A stretch of DNA of 64,000 bases, from assembly GCF_008831075.1 (NCBI RefSeq), contig NZ_WBJX01000001.1, positions 1,250,515 to 1,314,514 of the forward strand. Direction: 5' to 3'. The notes beneath the pieces were generated by a model. It ran no database searches. It was not told where the DNA came from and was given only the letters and a program-made list of their open reading frames with translations. Both the position numbers and the translations under genes were made by a program. Shown here piece after piece: positions 9,181 to 17,930 of this stretch. Position 1 is the stretch's first letter; every line of letters starts with the position of its first letter. The stretch comes from Pseudoclavibacter terrae (GTDB lineage: Bacteria; Actinomycetota; Actinomycetes; Actinomycetales; Microbacteriaceae).

Positions 9181-10550
9181 CCGATCGTCGCACCACGCTC
9201 CAACTGCACGAGGGAGGCTGGATCTGGGCCGACGCACTCGTGCGCGGTGCGGACACAGTGCGGTCCGTGCGGCTCAGGAACGAAGCGGGCGTGCTGGTCG
9301 ACGAGCAGGTGGGCGTGCCCGCGCAGGACGGTGACCTCGTGCTCGCCACCGTCTTCCCCGCCTTCGGCAACGCGCACTCGCACGCGTTCCACCGCCTGCT
9401 GCGGGGACGCACGCACGCAGACGGCGGCACCTTCTGGTCGTGGCGAGACAAGATGTACGCCGTCGCGGGTGCGCTCACACCAGACGCCTTCGAGCGCATC
9501 GCCGCCGCCGCCTTCACTGAGATGGTCGCCAGCGGATGGGGAGCCGTCGGGGAGTTCCACTACGTGCACCACCGCGCGGACGGCGGGCCGTACCCTGACC
9601 ACGACATGGAGGTTGCGCTCGCCAACGGCGCACGCGCGTCGGGCATCCGCCTGACGCTGCTCGACACCTGCTACCTCACGGGGGCCATCGGATCGGACCT
9701 CTCGCCCGAGCAGCGGAGGTTCGGAGACGCGGATGCAGAGCGCTGGCTCGAGCGGTGGTTCCGTCTGCGAAACCGCCTCGCAGCCACACACCCCGAGGTT
9801 CTCCTGGGAGCCGCGATCCACTCGGTTCGGGCTGTCTCGGCCGACGCGATCGCCAGCATCGTCCGCGGACTGCCGACCGATGTGCCGCTCCACATCCACC
9901 TCTCCGAGCAGCCCGCGGAGAACGAGCAGAGCCTGGCAGCCTACGGTCGGACGCCGACGAAGGTGCTTGCGGATGCCGGCGCCCTCTCCAGCCGCCTGAG
10001 CGTCGTGCACGCGACGCATCTGACCGACGGCGACATCACGGTGCTCGGGGAGGCAGGTGTGCACGCCGTGTTCTGCCCGACGACCGAAGCGGACCTCGGC
10101 GACGGCATCGGCCCGGCCACCGAACTCGTCGCGGCCGGCGCACGTCTGGCCGTCGGGTCCGACCAGAACGCGGTGGTCGACCCGCTGCTCGAGCTGCGCG
10201 GCCTCGAAGCGGGGGAGCGGCTCCGCTCACAGACCAGAGGCAGGTTCTCACCGCAGGAACTCCTGGAGTTCGGCACGCGACACGGGTACGCATCCCTCGG
10301 CTTGCCCTCGCCCGGTGCGCTCGGCGGTCCATTCGACTTCGTCGAGGTCGACGCGGCCTCGATCCGCACTGCAGGCTCGACGCCCCCTCAGCTGCTGCTC
10401 ACCGGGACCGGGAGCGACGTGATCCGGACGATCGTGGCCGGACGCGTCGTCTACGACCGCGGAAGGGACGGGCCGCGGCTTGCACACGCAGCCGTCGAGC
10501 TCGCGCGCTTCGCCGCCGATCCGGCGTCACGATCCGAAGGAGCCTCATGA
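9177..10550 (+). CDS. hutF: Formimidoylglutamate deiminase
   Basis: 457 residues, amidohydrolase superfamily. Hydrolyses N-formimidoyl-L-glutamate to N-formyl-L-glutamate and ammonia. Metal ligands are visible: [14 protein letters not shown] (HxH), HIHLSEQ, VVHATHL and AVGSDQN. The N-terminal strand domain and the C-terminal [10 protein letters not shown] fit the family. GTG start overlaps hutU stop by 4 bases. Having HutF implies the five-step route ending with N-formylglutamate deformylase, which must be encoded elsewhere. Confidence 0.92.
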   Translation: MTDRRTTLQLHEGGWIWADALVRGADTVRSVRLRNEAGVLVDEQVGVPAQDGDLVLATVFPAFGNAHSHAFHRLLRGRTHADGGTFWSWRDKMYAVAGALTPDAFERIAAAAFTEMVASGWGAVGEFHYVHHRADGGPYPDHDMEVALANGARASGIRLTLLDTCYLTGAIGSDLSPEQRRFGDADAERWLERWFRLRNRLAATHPEVLLGAAIHSVRAVSADAIASIVRGLPTDVPLHIHLSEQPAENEQSLAAYGRTPTKVLADAGALSSRLSVVHATHLTDGDITVLGEAGVHAVFCPTTEADLGDGIGPATELVAAGARLAVGSDQNAVVDPLLELRGLEAGERLRSQTRGRFSPQELLEFGTRHGYASLGLPSPGALGGPFDFVEVDAASIRTAGSTPPQLLLTGTGSDVIRTIVAGRVVYDRGRDGPRLAHAAVELARFAADPASRSEGAS

Positions 10551-11704
10551 CCTCGACCGCGTTCACGAACATCGGCGAACTCACGACCAACGGAGACGAT
10601 GGCGTGCTGGGCGATGCCGCCCTCGTCATCGACGGTGACCGGGTCGCGTGGATCGGTCCGACCGTCCTGGCGCCCGCGGCAGACCGCGGCGTCGACGTCG
10701 GCGGCCGTGCCGTGCTTCCGGGCTGGGTCGATTCGCACACGCACCTCGCGTTCGCCGGCGACCGCTCAACCGAGTTCGCGGCACGGATGGCGGGGGAGCC
10801 GTACGCGGCCGGCGGCATCAAGGTCTCAGTCGAGCGGACTCGTGCGGCCAGCACCGAGGAGCTGCGGGGGCTGATGGCCGAGCGCGTCCGCGCAGCCAAC
10901 CTCGGAGGCACGACCTGGCTCGAGACGAAGACCGGGTACGGGCTCGACGTCGAGACCGAGGAGCGCTCCGCCCGCCTTGCGGCCGAGATCTCCGACGACG
11001 TCACCTACCTCGGCGCCCACGTCGTCCCGGATGGGTGGCATGCGGACGACTACGTGGGGCTCGTCACGGGCCACATGCTCGACGCCGTCCGGCCGCATGT
11101 GAACTGGATGGACGTGTTCTGCGAGCGCGGGGCGTTCGATGTGGAGCAATCGCGGGTCGTGCTGCAGGCGGGCCGAGAGGCTGGACTGGGCCTGCGTGTC
11201 CACGGCAACCAGCTCGGCCCGGGCCCCGGAGCGAAGCTCGCCGTGGAGCTGGGGGCCGCGAGCGTCGACCACTGCAACTTCCTCGACGATGAAGACATCG
11301 ACCTGCTCGCGGCATCGGCCACCGTCGCCACGCTGCTGCCGGCCTGCGATCTCTCGACACGGCAGCCGTTCCCACCAGCAAGGGCTTTGCTCGACGCGGG
11401 CTCGACGGTAGCCCTGGCGAGCAACTGCAACCCGGGAACCTCGTACACGACGTCGATGGCGTTCTGCGTCGCGACAGCCGTGCTGCAGATGCGGATGACC
11501 GTGGAGGAGGCGGTCTGGTCCGCCACGATGGGCGGGGCGATCGCGCTGCGCAGGCACGAGGGTGAACTGCCCATCGGCGCCCTGGCGCCCGGCTCGCGCG
11601 CAGATCTGCAGGTGCTGGATGCGCCCTCGGTCACGCACCTCGCCTACCGCCCGGGCATGCAGCTCACCCACTCCGTCTGGCAGGCCGGGCGGCGCATCGT
11701 GTGA
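10547..11704 (+). CDS. hutI: Imidazolonepropionase
   Basis: 385 residues, slightly short of the typical 400. Opens the imidazolone ring to give N-formimidoyl-L-glutamate, so it acts between HutU and HutF although its gene is last. Seen: DSHTHLAFAGDR (HxH zinc ligands), ETKTGYGLD, GLRVHGNQLGPGPG, SVDHCNFL and ASNCNPGTSYTTSM, all characteristic of the enzyme. ATG overlaps the hutF stop by 4 bases. No clear terminator is seen before the convergent gene 32 bp away. Confidence 0.95.
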   Translation: MTSTAFTNIGELTTNGDDGVLGDAALVIDGDRVAWIGPTVLAPAADRGVDVGGRAVLPGWVDSHTHLAFAGDRSTEFAARMAGEPYAAGGIKVSVERTRAASTEELRGLMAERVRAANLGGTTWLETKTGYGLDVETEERSARLAAEISDDVTYLGAHVVPDGWHADDYVGLVTGHMLDAVRPHVNWMDVFCERGAFDVEQSRVVLQAGREAGLGLRVHGNQLGPGPGAKLAVELGAASVDHCNFLDDEDIDLLAASATVATLLPACDLSTRQPFPPARALLDAGSTVALASNCNPGTSYTTSMAFCVATAVLQMRMTVEEAVWSATMGGAIALRRHEGELPIGALAPGSRADLQVLDAPSVTHLAYRPGMQLTHSVWQAGRRIV

Positions 11705-11736
11705 GAGCGCGGCGCCTCGCCCCGGTCGCGGGCCGG

Positions 11737-12015
11737 TCACTCCCACCGCAGCACCAGCCGCCAGCCGTCCTGGTCTCTTCGCAGGTCGAAGAGGGAGGCC
11801 TCGCCGTCGGAGCCATCACGCTTCGCGCTGACGCGCCAGAACTCGGTGTCGAGGCGAGACGGGTCACCCTCACCCGTCCACCACCGCTGCTGCACGCGGC
11901 GATAGAAGGCCTGCGGCAGGCCGTGCACGACGTAGGCGAAACGCTCCCACCAGAAGACGGAGGGGAGCTCGTCGACGAGTTCGACCTCGATGGGGTCGTT
12001 CAGCGCTGTGGTCAT
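11737..12015 (-). CDS. DUF6504-like small protein
   Basis: 92 residues, convergent with hutI and just downstream of def on the same strand. Rich in Trp and Arg, with a C-terminal FDLRRDQDGWRLVLRW that resembles the end of DUF6504 proteins of actinobacteria. No catalytic motif is seen. Gap of 41 bp to def allows co-transcription. Function unknown. Confidence 0.7.
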   Translation of the reverse strand: MTTALNDPIEVELVDELPSVFWWERFAYVVHGLPQAFYRRVQQRWWTGEGDPSRLDTEFWRVSAKRDGSDGEASLFDLRRDQDGWRLVLRWE

Positions 12016-12056
12016 ATCGGAACCCTCGCAGGAGCCACCGACATTGACCGGCAGGG

Positions 12057-12632
12057 TCAGCCTTCGAGGTCGTCGACCCCGGGGAGCCAGCTCTTGCCGG
12101 GCCCGCCCCAGCTGCGCTTGCGCATGACCTTGAACGCGTCCTTGTACCAGGGATGCTCCAGGCGATCCGCGTAGATGATGCCATTGAGGTGGTCGAACTC
12201 GTGCTGCAGGATGCGCGCGAACCAGCCTTCTGCCTCGATCTCGTACTGGTCGCCCTCGAGATCGGACGCACGCAGGAGCGCACGCTCCGACCGCCGCAGC
12301 GGGTAGCGCTCACCGGGGAACGAGAGGCACCCCTCGGATTCGAGCTCGTCGTCCAGCTCGAGCAGCGACTCCGGTTCGGCGGGAGTCACGTACAGCTCCG
12401 GGTTGATGGCGACGCCACGATGCACGGTTCCGTCTGCGTCCTCGTACGAGTACACGAAGAGGCGCTTGCCGACGCCGACCTGCGGGCCCGCGAGGCCGAC
12501 ACCCGGCGCCGCATCCATCGTCTCGAACATGTCCGAGACGAGTTCACGGATCTCGTCGGTGATGTCGCCCACCGGGGCTGCGGGCTCGTGGAGGACGGGC
12601 TCGCCGTAGATGCGAATTGGGAGAGTTGTCAT
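12057..12632 (-). CDS. def: Peptide deformylase
   Basis: 191 residues. Removes the formyl group from nascent N-terminal methionine on ribosomes. All three family motifs are visible: GVGLAGPQVG (motif 1, with G for the more usual A), EGCLSFPGE (motif 2, Cys ligand) and HEFDHLNG (motif 3, two His ligands and catalytic Glu). ATG 12632 is chosen; a 17-codon upstream extension has no family match and would enter the divergent promoter region. Confidence 0.96.
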   Translation of the reverse strand: MTTLPIRIYGEPVLHEPAAPVGDITDEIRELVSDMFETMDAAPGVGLAGPQVGVGKRLFVYSYEDADGTVHRGVAINPELYVTPAEPESLLELDDELESEGCLSFPGERYPLRRSERALLRASDLEGDQYEIEAEGWFARILQHEFDHLNGIIYADRLEHPWYKDAFKVMRKRSWGGPGKSWLPGVDDLEG

Positions 12633-12683
12633 CCCATCAGCGTATCTTCGCGCCAACCTCCCTCCATGACTCGCGCCGCCCAA

Positions 12684-12689
12684 TAGGAT
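12684..12689 (+). promoter_or_regulatory. -10 box TAGGAT, probable leaderless promoter
   Basis: TAGGAT ends 8 bases before ATG 12698 and no ribosome site is present, so transcription likely begins at or next to the start codon. It lies in the 65-bp divergent gap shared with def. Confidence 0.45.
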
Positions 12690-12697
12690 TGCCCATC

Positions 12698-13708
12698 ATG
12701 ACCATCGCACCCCTCAGTGATCTGGCAGTGCTCCCGGGGCTCAGTCCGGTCCAGATGATCGGCATCCCGCTTGCTCTCATAGGCGCGGTGTTCCTGTCTC
12801 TCGGCGCCATGTACCAGCATCGCGGAGTGAGCAAGGTCGAGGCCGCGAGCGGCACGAGCGGCGCCGCGGGGCTGAACCTGAAGCACCTGCTCGCGCTCTT
12901 GAGCCGACCTTCCTGGGTGATCGGCACGGCCATGCTCGGGCTGGCCGTCGTCATGCAGCTGTCCTCGTTCGTGTTCTCGCCGATCATCGTGGTGCAGCCG
13001 CTCGGCGTCGTGTCCCTGCTCCTGACCACGCTGCTCACCGCCCGCGCCATCCGGCAGCGTCTGCCGAACGTGAAGATCTTCGCGGTCGCGCTCTGCATCA
13101 TCGGCGTCGGCGCCTTCGTCACGGTCGCGGCACTCTTCGCGAAGGAGCGCGCGATCTCCGACGAGCAGGTCGCCACCGTGCTCGTGCTGCTCGCCGTGGT
13201 CGTCGTGGTCTTCGGCACCGCGTTCTGCTTCCTGCGCAAGCGGTTCAAGGCGCTCATCTACGTGCTCGGCGCCGGAGTGATCTACGGCTTCGTCGCGACG
13301 CTCGCGAAGATCACCATCAACCGGATCCAGCACGACAACTTCGAGTGGCTCACGCTCATCTGCCTCGTCGCGCTGCTTGTCGCCACGGGGGTGGGCGGCT
13401 ACTTCGTCCAGAACGCCTACGCCTCGGGACCGCCGGACATGGTCATCGCCGGGCTCACCGTCATCGACCCGATCATCGCCGTCGGCATCGCCATCGCCGT
13501 GCTCGGCGAGGCGAACGCGGCGCCCTGGTACGCCTTCCTCATGTTCGTCGTCTCGGGCGCCATCGCCGTCACGGGCGTGTTCGTGCTCGAGCGCGGGCAG
13601 ACAGATGCTGAGGTCGAGGCCGTGCGCCGAAACGCCGTCGAAGGCCGAGGCACGCAGGACGCCCAAGGGCACCGCCACGACACGGAGGCCCGAGTCATCG
13701 AGCAATAG
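12698..13708 (+). CDS. DMT-superfamily multi-spanning membrane protein
   Basis: 336 residues with about nine or ten hydrophobic segments, starting IGIPLALIGAVFLSLGAMYQHRG. FSPIIVVQPLGVVSLLLTTLLTAR and a second half beginning LIYVLGAGVIYGFVATLAK give the duplicated EamA-like layout of DMT transporters. The C-terminal 45 residues are charged and cytosolic. Similar actinobacterial proteins are annotated as DMT transporters with unknown substrate. Likely a plasma-membrane exporter; substrate cannot be inferred. Confidence 0.75.
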   Translation: MTIAPLSDLAVLPGLSPVQMIGIPLALIGAVFLSLGAMYQHRGVSKVEAASGTSGAAGLNLKHLLALLSRPSWVIGTAMLGLAVVMQLSSFVFSPIIVVQPLGVVSLLLTTLLTARAIRQRLPNVKIFAVALCIIGVGAFVTVAALFAKERAISDEQVATVLVLLAVVVVVFGTAFCFLRKRFKALIYVLGAGVIYGFVATLAKITINRIQHDNFEWLTLICLVALLVATGVGGYFVQNAYASGPPDMVIAGLTVIDPIIAVGIAIAVLGEANAAPWYAFLMFVVSGAIAVTGVFVLERGQTDAEVEAVRRNAVEGRGTQDAQGHRHDTEARVIEQ

Positions 13709-13829
13709 CAGCGTCCCAGCGTGTGCTGAGGTCCCCTCGCGGAGCGTGGCCAGTAGCATGACGTGAGATTCCGCGAGCGACGACCACACCCTGTCGCGAG
13801 CCCCCAGACGAGATCGAGGTCACCACCCC

Positions 13830-15083
13830 GTGCCGAATGCAGGTCACTCAAGCAGCACCCCCGCCGTCGCAGCTGACGGCGAACGGCCGCTCAAGATCCT
13901 GATCGCGGGGGACACCTTCACTCCGAACGTCAACGGCGCCGCGAAGTTCACCGAGCACCTCGCGTCCGGCATGGCGGCCAGGGGGCACGACGTGCACGTC
14001 ATGGTGCCAGCTGCCAGCCGCCGACACGGAACCTGGACCGAGCAGTACGACGGGCAGAACATCACTGCTCACCGTCTTCGGTCGCACCGCTGGTGGGCGC
14101 ACGACTGGCTGCGTTACGCGCCGCCGTGGCGCATTCGCGCCGAGTCGCAGCGGGTCGTCGACGAGGTGCGTCCCGACGTGGTTCATTTCCAGTCGGCCGT
14201 CATCATCGGCCGCGGCGTGGCGATCGAGGCGGAGAAGCGCGGCATCCGCATCATCGGCACGAACCACCTCATGATCGAGAATCTCGTCGACCATTCCCTG
14301 CTGCCACAGGCTCTGCGTGGCCTCGCGGCAAGAATCTGGTGGAACGACGCTCGGTCGACGCTCGGGCGCGCGACGGCCATCACGACCCCGACGCGCCGTG
14401 CCGCCGACTTCCTGGAGGCAAACGGGGGGATCTCCGACGTGCTCGCGATCTCGTGCGGCATCCGGACCTCCGACTACGCGTTCGACTTCTCGAGCCGAGA
14501 AGCCAAGCGCATCCTCTTCGTCGGCCGTGTGACGGGCGAGAAGAAGATCGACGTTCTCCTGCGCGCGATGACGCTGCTGCCGAGGGACGTGCAGCTCGAC
14601 ATCGTCGGGGGCGGAGACCAGAAGAAGAATCTGCAGTCGCTCGCCAAGCAGCTCGGTCTCGCCGATCGGGTCACGTTCCACGGCTATCTGAGCGACCAGG
14701 AGCTTCGTCGCATGTACACGCGTGCCTCAGTGTTCGCGATGCCGTCGATCGCGGAATTGCAGTCGATCGCGACCATGGAGGCGATGGCGTCCGGCCAGCC
14801 CGTCGTCGCGGCCAACGCCATGGCGCTTCCGCACCTCGTGCACGATGGTGAGAACGGCTTCCTCTTCGAGCCGAACAATGAGCGAGACCTCGCGGACAAG
14901 CTCGCGAAGGTGCTGTCGCTGTCGGATGCCGAGCGCGAGGAGATGGGCCGGACGGGTCTCGATCTCGTCCGCATGCACGACATCGACCGCACGCTCGAGC
15001 TCTTCGAGCGCCTCTACCGGGGCGCATCCGTGAAAGACGTCGCCCGCGATTCGGTGAACGAGCAGGACCACTCGCTCGACTGA
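13830..15083 (+). CDS. Glycosyltransferase family 4
   Basis: 417 residues from GTG. GT-B fold: the N-terminal acceptor domain starts ILIAGDTFTPNVNGAAKFTEHLASG; the C-terminal donor domain has RILFVGRVTGEKKIDVLLRA, LDIVGGGDQKKNL and the E-x7-E region MPSIAELQSIATMEAMASGQPVVA. The family transfers a sugar from a nucleotide donor, in actinobacteria often mannose to inositol lipids or glycolipids; this specificity is not proved here. A TAGCAT box lies about 70 bp upstream. Confidence 0.88.
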   Translation: MPNAGHSSSTPAVAADGERPLKILIAGDTFTPNVNGAAKFTEHLASGMAARGHDVHVMVPAASRRHGTWTEQYDGQNITAHRLRSHRWWAHDWLRYAPPWRIRAESQRVVDEVRPDVVHFQSAVIIGRGVAIEAEKRGIRIIGTNHLMIENLVDHSLLPQALRGLAARIWWNDARSTLGRATAITTPTRRAADFLEANGGISDVLAISCGIRTSDYAFDFSSREAKRILFVGRVTGEKKIDVLLRAMTLLPRDVQLDIVGGGDQKKNLQSLAKQLGLADRVTFHGYLSDQELRRMYTRASVFAMPSIAELQSIATMEAMASGQPVVAANAMALPHLVHDGENGFLFEPNNERDLADKLAKVLSLSDAEREEMGRTGLDLVRMHDIDRTLELFERLYRGASVKDVARDSVNEQDHSLD

Positions 15084-15098
15084 CCGCTCGCGCGTTCG

Positions 15099-15881
15099 TC
15101 AGCCCACCGGCCCCGCGGGGATGGTCAGGATGCGTGCCCCGCCTTCGAGGATCGCGATCGTGTGCTCGGAGTGAGCGGTCCGGCATCCTGTCGCGCTGCG
15201 GAGCGTCCAACCGTCATCGTCCACAATCAGCTGGTTCGTGTCGGCCATGACCCACGGTTCGATGGCGAGCAGCATGCCGCGGCGCAGACGCACACCGCGG
15301 CCCGGGCGGCCGTCGTTCGCGACATGCGGATCCTGATGCATGGTCGAGCCGATGCCGTGTCCACCGAACTCCATGTTGATCTCGTAGCCCGCGGACGCGA
15401 GGACCGTGCCGATCGCGTGTGAGATGTCGCCGATTCGAGCACCGGGGCGCGCGACGTCGATGGCGGCCGCGAGGGCCTGCTCCGTGACGGCGATGAGGGC
15501 TTCGTCACCGGCCTCCCGCGCCGCGCCGACGCTGAAGCTGATCGCGGCGTCAGCGGCCACCCCGTCCTTGACGATCGCCAGGTCGAGAGTGAGAAGGTCC
15601 CCGTCCGCGAGTCGGTAGTCGTGAGGCTTGGCGTGCAGCACGGCGTCGTTCACCCCCGTGCAGATGTAGTGCCCGAATGGTCCGCGCCCGAAGGACGGCG
15701 CATAGTCGACGTAGCAGGAGGTCGCGCCCGCTTCGAGGATCAGCGACCTCGCCCACTGGTCGATTTCGAGCAGATTGGTGCCGACTCCGGCCCTGGATCG
15801 CAGCTCCTGCAGGATCGACCCGACCAGCTGCCCGGTGACTGCCGCCCGCGCCAGCTCTTCGTCGTTGAGGATCTCGATCAT
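15099..15881 (-). CDS. map: Type I methionine aminopeptidase
   Basis: 260 residues. Removes initiator methionine after deformylation. The metal-binding set is present: H in FGHYICTGVND, D in LTLDLAIVKDG, D in AADAAISF, H in GHGIGSTMHQDP, E in AIEPWV and E in AHSEHTIAI. Start ATG 15881 faces the XRE gene across 78 bp. Actinobacteria often have two map genes; this one lies outside the usual adk/infA ribosomal locus, so it may be the accessory copy. Confidence 0.93.
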   Translation of the reverse strand: MIEILNDEELARAAVTGQLVGSILQELRSRAGVGTNLLEIDQWARSLILEAGATSCYVDYAPSFGRGPFGHYICTGVNDAVLHAKPHDYRLADGDLLTLDLAIVKDGVAADAAISFSVGAAREAGDEALIAVTEQALAAAIDVARPGARIGDISHAIGTVLASAGYEINMEFGGHGIGSTMHQDPHVANDGRPGRGVRLRRGMLLAIEPWVMADTNQLIVDDDGWTLRSATGCRTAHSEHTIAILEGGARILTIPAGPVG

Positions 15882-15927
15882 GCGATGCCTTCCGTCTCTG
15901 GGCGCACGAGCACCCCCAATAAGTGTC

Positions 15928-15953
15928 CCGGTAAAGGTATACCGGATTAGTAT
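15928..15953. promoter_or_regulatory. Operator/promoter between map and the XRE regulator
   Basis: A perfect inverted repeat CCGGTA-N6-TACCGG spans 15928-15945 and contains an inner palindrome GGTATACC (15936-15943). A -10-like TAGTAT follows at 15948-15953, only 6 bases before the ATG of the regulator. This looks like an autoregulatory site that could also control map on the other strand. Confidence 0.6.
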
Positions 15954-15959
15954 CGGGTC

Positions 15960-16253
15960 ATGGTCAGACTGCCGCTCAGCCCCGAGGAGATCGAGCGCGG
16001 GGAGCGCCTCGGCGAGTTCCTTCGACGAGCCCGGGGCGACAGAGCGATGCTGCGGGTGGCGCTTGACGCCGGCGTCTCGCCCGAGACGCTTCGCAAGATC
16101 GAATCGGGCCGAGTCGCGACGCCGGCATTCACGACGATCGCCGCGATCGCGGGGGTGCTGTCCGTTTCGCTGGACGAGATCTGGGCGCAGATCAACGGGC
16201 CAGACGACCGTGCGGAGTCCGCGACCGGTGCCGGCATCCGCGCCGTGAGCTGA
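15960..16253 (+). CDS. Small XRE-family helix-turn-helix regulator
   Basis: 97 residues. The HTH runs over LGEFLRRARGDRAMLRVALDAGVSPETLRKIESGRVATPAFTTIAAIAGVL (helices 2-3 at GVSPETLRKIE), then a short tail without a sensing domain. Divergent from map across a palindromic site, so it may control map and itself. Its stop lies 6 bp from the end of the convergent thiamine-binding-type gene. Confidence 0.85.
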   Translation: MVRLPLSPEEIERGERLGEFLRRARGDRAMLRVALDAGVSPETLRKIESGRVATPAFTTIAAIAGVLSVSLDEIWAQINGPDDRAESATGAGIRAVS

Positions 16254-16259
16254 CGCCTG

Positions 16260-16595
16260 CTAGCTCGAGCGGGCCTCGAGCGCCGCTTCCAGGCGCTCGA
16301 CCTTTCCGTCGAGCTCGCCGCTGTGACCGGGCCGGATGTCCGCCTTCAGCACCAGGGAGACGCGGCTTCCGAACTGGCCGACGGCCTCGGTGGCCGCTTT
16401 GACGACGGCGAAGACCTCGTCCCACTCGCCCTCGATCGTCGTGAACATCGAGTCGGTGCGGTTGGGGAGCCCGGACTCCCGCACGACGGCGACGGCTGCT
16501 GCGACGGCGTTGTGCAGCGAGGCGTCGCCCTCACCCGGGGAAGGGGAGTTCGGGCTCGGAGTTCCGCTGGGGGCGACAGAGAAGGCAACGATCAT
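16260..16595 (-). CDS. Thiamine-binding (MTH1187/YqgV-type) family protein
   Basis: 111 residues from ATG 16595; a longer reading would enter the att region. The ferredoxin-like fold is suggested by MIVAFSVAPSG, VRESGLPNRTDSMFTTIEGEWDEV and VSLVLKADIRPGHSG, matching the small cytosolic PF01910 family whose members bind thiamine or related ligands. It is the last chromosomal gene before the prophage. Confidence 0.82.
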   Translation of the reverse strand: MIVAFSVAPSGTPSPNSPSPGEGDASLHNAVAAAVAVVRESGLPNRTDSMFTTIEGEWDEVFAVVKAATEAVGQFGSRVSLVLKADIRPGHSGELDGKVERLEAALEARSS

Positions 16596-16646
16596 GGCAC
16601 CATCGTGCCACGCGGGCGCTCTGACAGGGAGTGCCGAACAGAGGAG

Positions 16647-16671
16647 AGTAGGGCGGGTGGGACTCGAACCC
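16647..16671. repeat. attL core (25-bp direct repeat, copy 1)
   Basis: Identical to 54290-54314, starting AGTAGGGCGGGTGGG and ending GAACCC. It equals the T arm and acceptor 3' side of the tRNA read on the other strand plus two flanking bases. Matching stops at 16646 and 16672. Confidence 0.93.
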
Positions 16672-16781
16672 CTTTCGCTGCCTGGCAGGATGCCCGCCGT
16701 TCCGCCGACTTCGCCGGTATGGCGCGGATCTCGCCCCATCTCAATTCAGGGACATGCAGGGCGATTTAGGGCTGTCTAGGC

Positions 16782-17918
16782 TCAGAGTGTGGGCAAAATG
16801 TGGGCACGCGTGGGAGCGGTCAGCGCCGCCGACCGAGCCTTGTCGAGAGCTGTGGCGACGTCGTCAAGGTCATCCTCGAACAGGTCTGCGTACGTGTCGA
16901 GCGTCATCGCCGCCGAGGCGTGACCGAGCATCCGCTGGACGGCCTTCACATGCGCGCCGGATTGTACGGCCAGCGAGGCGGCGGTGTGTCGTAGGTCGTG
17001 CGGCGTGAGCTTCGCGGGGAAGTCCCGGTCGACGGCGCGGCATCGGGTGGTCGCGGCGGCGAACCACGCGTGGTCGGTCGCCGGCGGCTTGATGTGGTCC
17101 TCACCGTTCCCGAAGACAAGCGCATCGCGCCCCTTGCCCTCGCACTGCCGCGCGAGCATGTTGGCGAGGAACGCCGGGAACGGGACCGAGCGCCGCTCGT
17201 GCGACTTGGGGGTGCCGGTGACGATCCTCGCGCCCACCCGTACCGCGTTCTCCTCAACGTGGATGCGACGCCGGAGCATGTCGAGGTGGCGGACGCGTAG
17301 CCCCGTCATCTCGCCCCAGCGCAGGCCCGTGTAGGCGAGCGTGAGGACAATCGTGCCGTGCTCGGCGGTGCGCGCTGTTGCGGCGAGCGCGTCGACCTGG
17401 GCGTGGCTGAGGTATGCGCGGGGTGCTCGGGTCTTGCGGGGGCGCTTGACGCCGGCCGCGGCGTTGGCGACGAGGAGCTTGTCCCGGACGGCGTCGTCGA
17501 GGATGCCGTAGAGCACGCCCCAGCAGCGGGCGATAGACGTGGGGCTGAGGCCGAACCCGTGGAGCTCGGAGATCCAGGCTTCGACGGCGCTCGAGCGGAT
17601 GCGGCCGATCGACTCGTCGCCCCACTTCGGTTCGACGTGCACGCGCCATGCAGAGTCTTCGGTGTGCCAGGTCGACGCCTTCAGCACGGCCTTGCGACGC
17701 GCGAGGCGCTGAGTGCCGAGGTCGCGCACGGTGGCCCGCCCGGAGATGTCGGAGACGAACTCGCCTCGGAGCTTCGACACCTCGACAGTGTTCGCGAAGG
17801 CCTCCGCCTCTCGCTTCGTCTTGAACCCGCGCCGGTCGGTCTGCTTGCCGTCGGGCTTCCGGTAGCGCACCCGGTAGCGATTACCTGATGCGGTCTCGTA
17901 CTTCTGGATCGTTGCCAT
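16782..17918 (-). CDS. int: Prophage tyrosine integrase
   Basis: 378 residues. An N-terminal AP2-like arm-binding part (YRVRYRKPDGKQTDRRGFKTKREAEAF) is followed by the SAM-like core-binding domain and a catalytic domain with TGLRWGEMTGLR (Arg I), a Lys in KSHERRSVPFP, HDLRHTAASL (HxxR), GHASAAMT and the nucleophile in LDTYADLF. It acts on attP/attB at the adjacent tRNA. It lies next to attL, reading toward the core, the usual arrangement. Confidence 0.95.
   Translation of the reverse strand: MATIQKYETASGNRYRVRYRKPDGKQTDRRGFKTKREAEAFANTVEVSKLRGEFVSDISGRATVRDLGTQRLARRKAVLKASTWHTEDSAWRVHVEPKWGDESIGRIRSSAVEAWISELHGFGLSPTSIARCWGVLYGILDDAVRDKLLVANAAAGVKRPRKTRAPRAYLSHAQVDALAATARTAEHGTIVLTLAYTGLRWGEMTGLRVRHLDMLRRRIHVEENAVRVGARIVTGTPKSHERRSVPFPAFLANMLARQCEGKGRDALVFGNGEDHIKPPATDHAWFAAATTRCRAVDRDFPAKLTPHDLRHTAASLAVQSGAHVKAVQRMLGHASAAMTLDTYADLFEDDLDDVATALDKARSAALTAPTRAHILPTL
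16788..16806. repeat. Candidate integrase arm-type sites, left arm
   Basis: Two TGTGGGCA octamers (16788-16795 and 16799-16806) lie 11 bp apart, one helical turn, 117 bp inside attL. A 20-bp block including them is repeated exactly at 54198-54217. They fall within the last codons of the integrase gene, encoding its HILPTL C-terminus. Confidence 0.65.
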
Positions 17919-17930
17919 CGTGGGCTCTTC

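Noticed and set aside
7444-9237. 597-residue minus-strand frame over hutU
   Set aside because: No family motif, and hutU on the plus strand has all its signature motifs.
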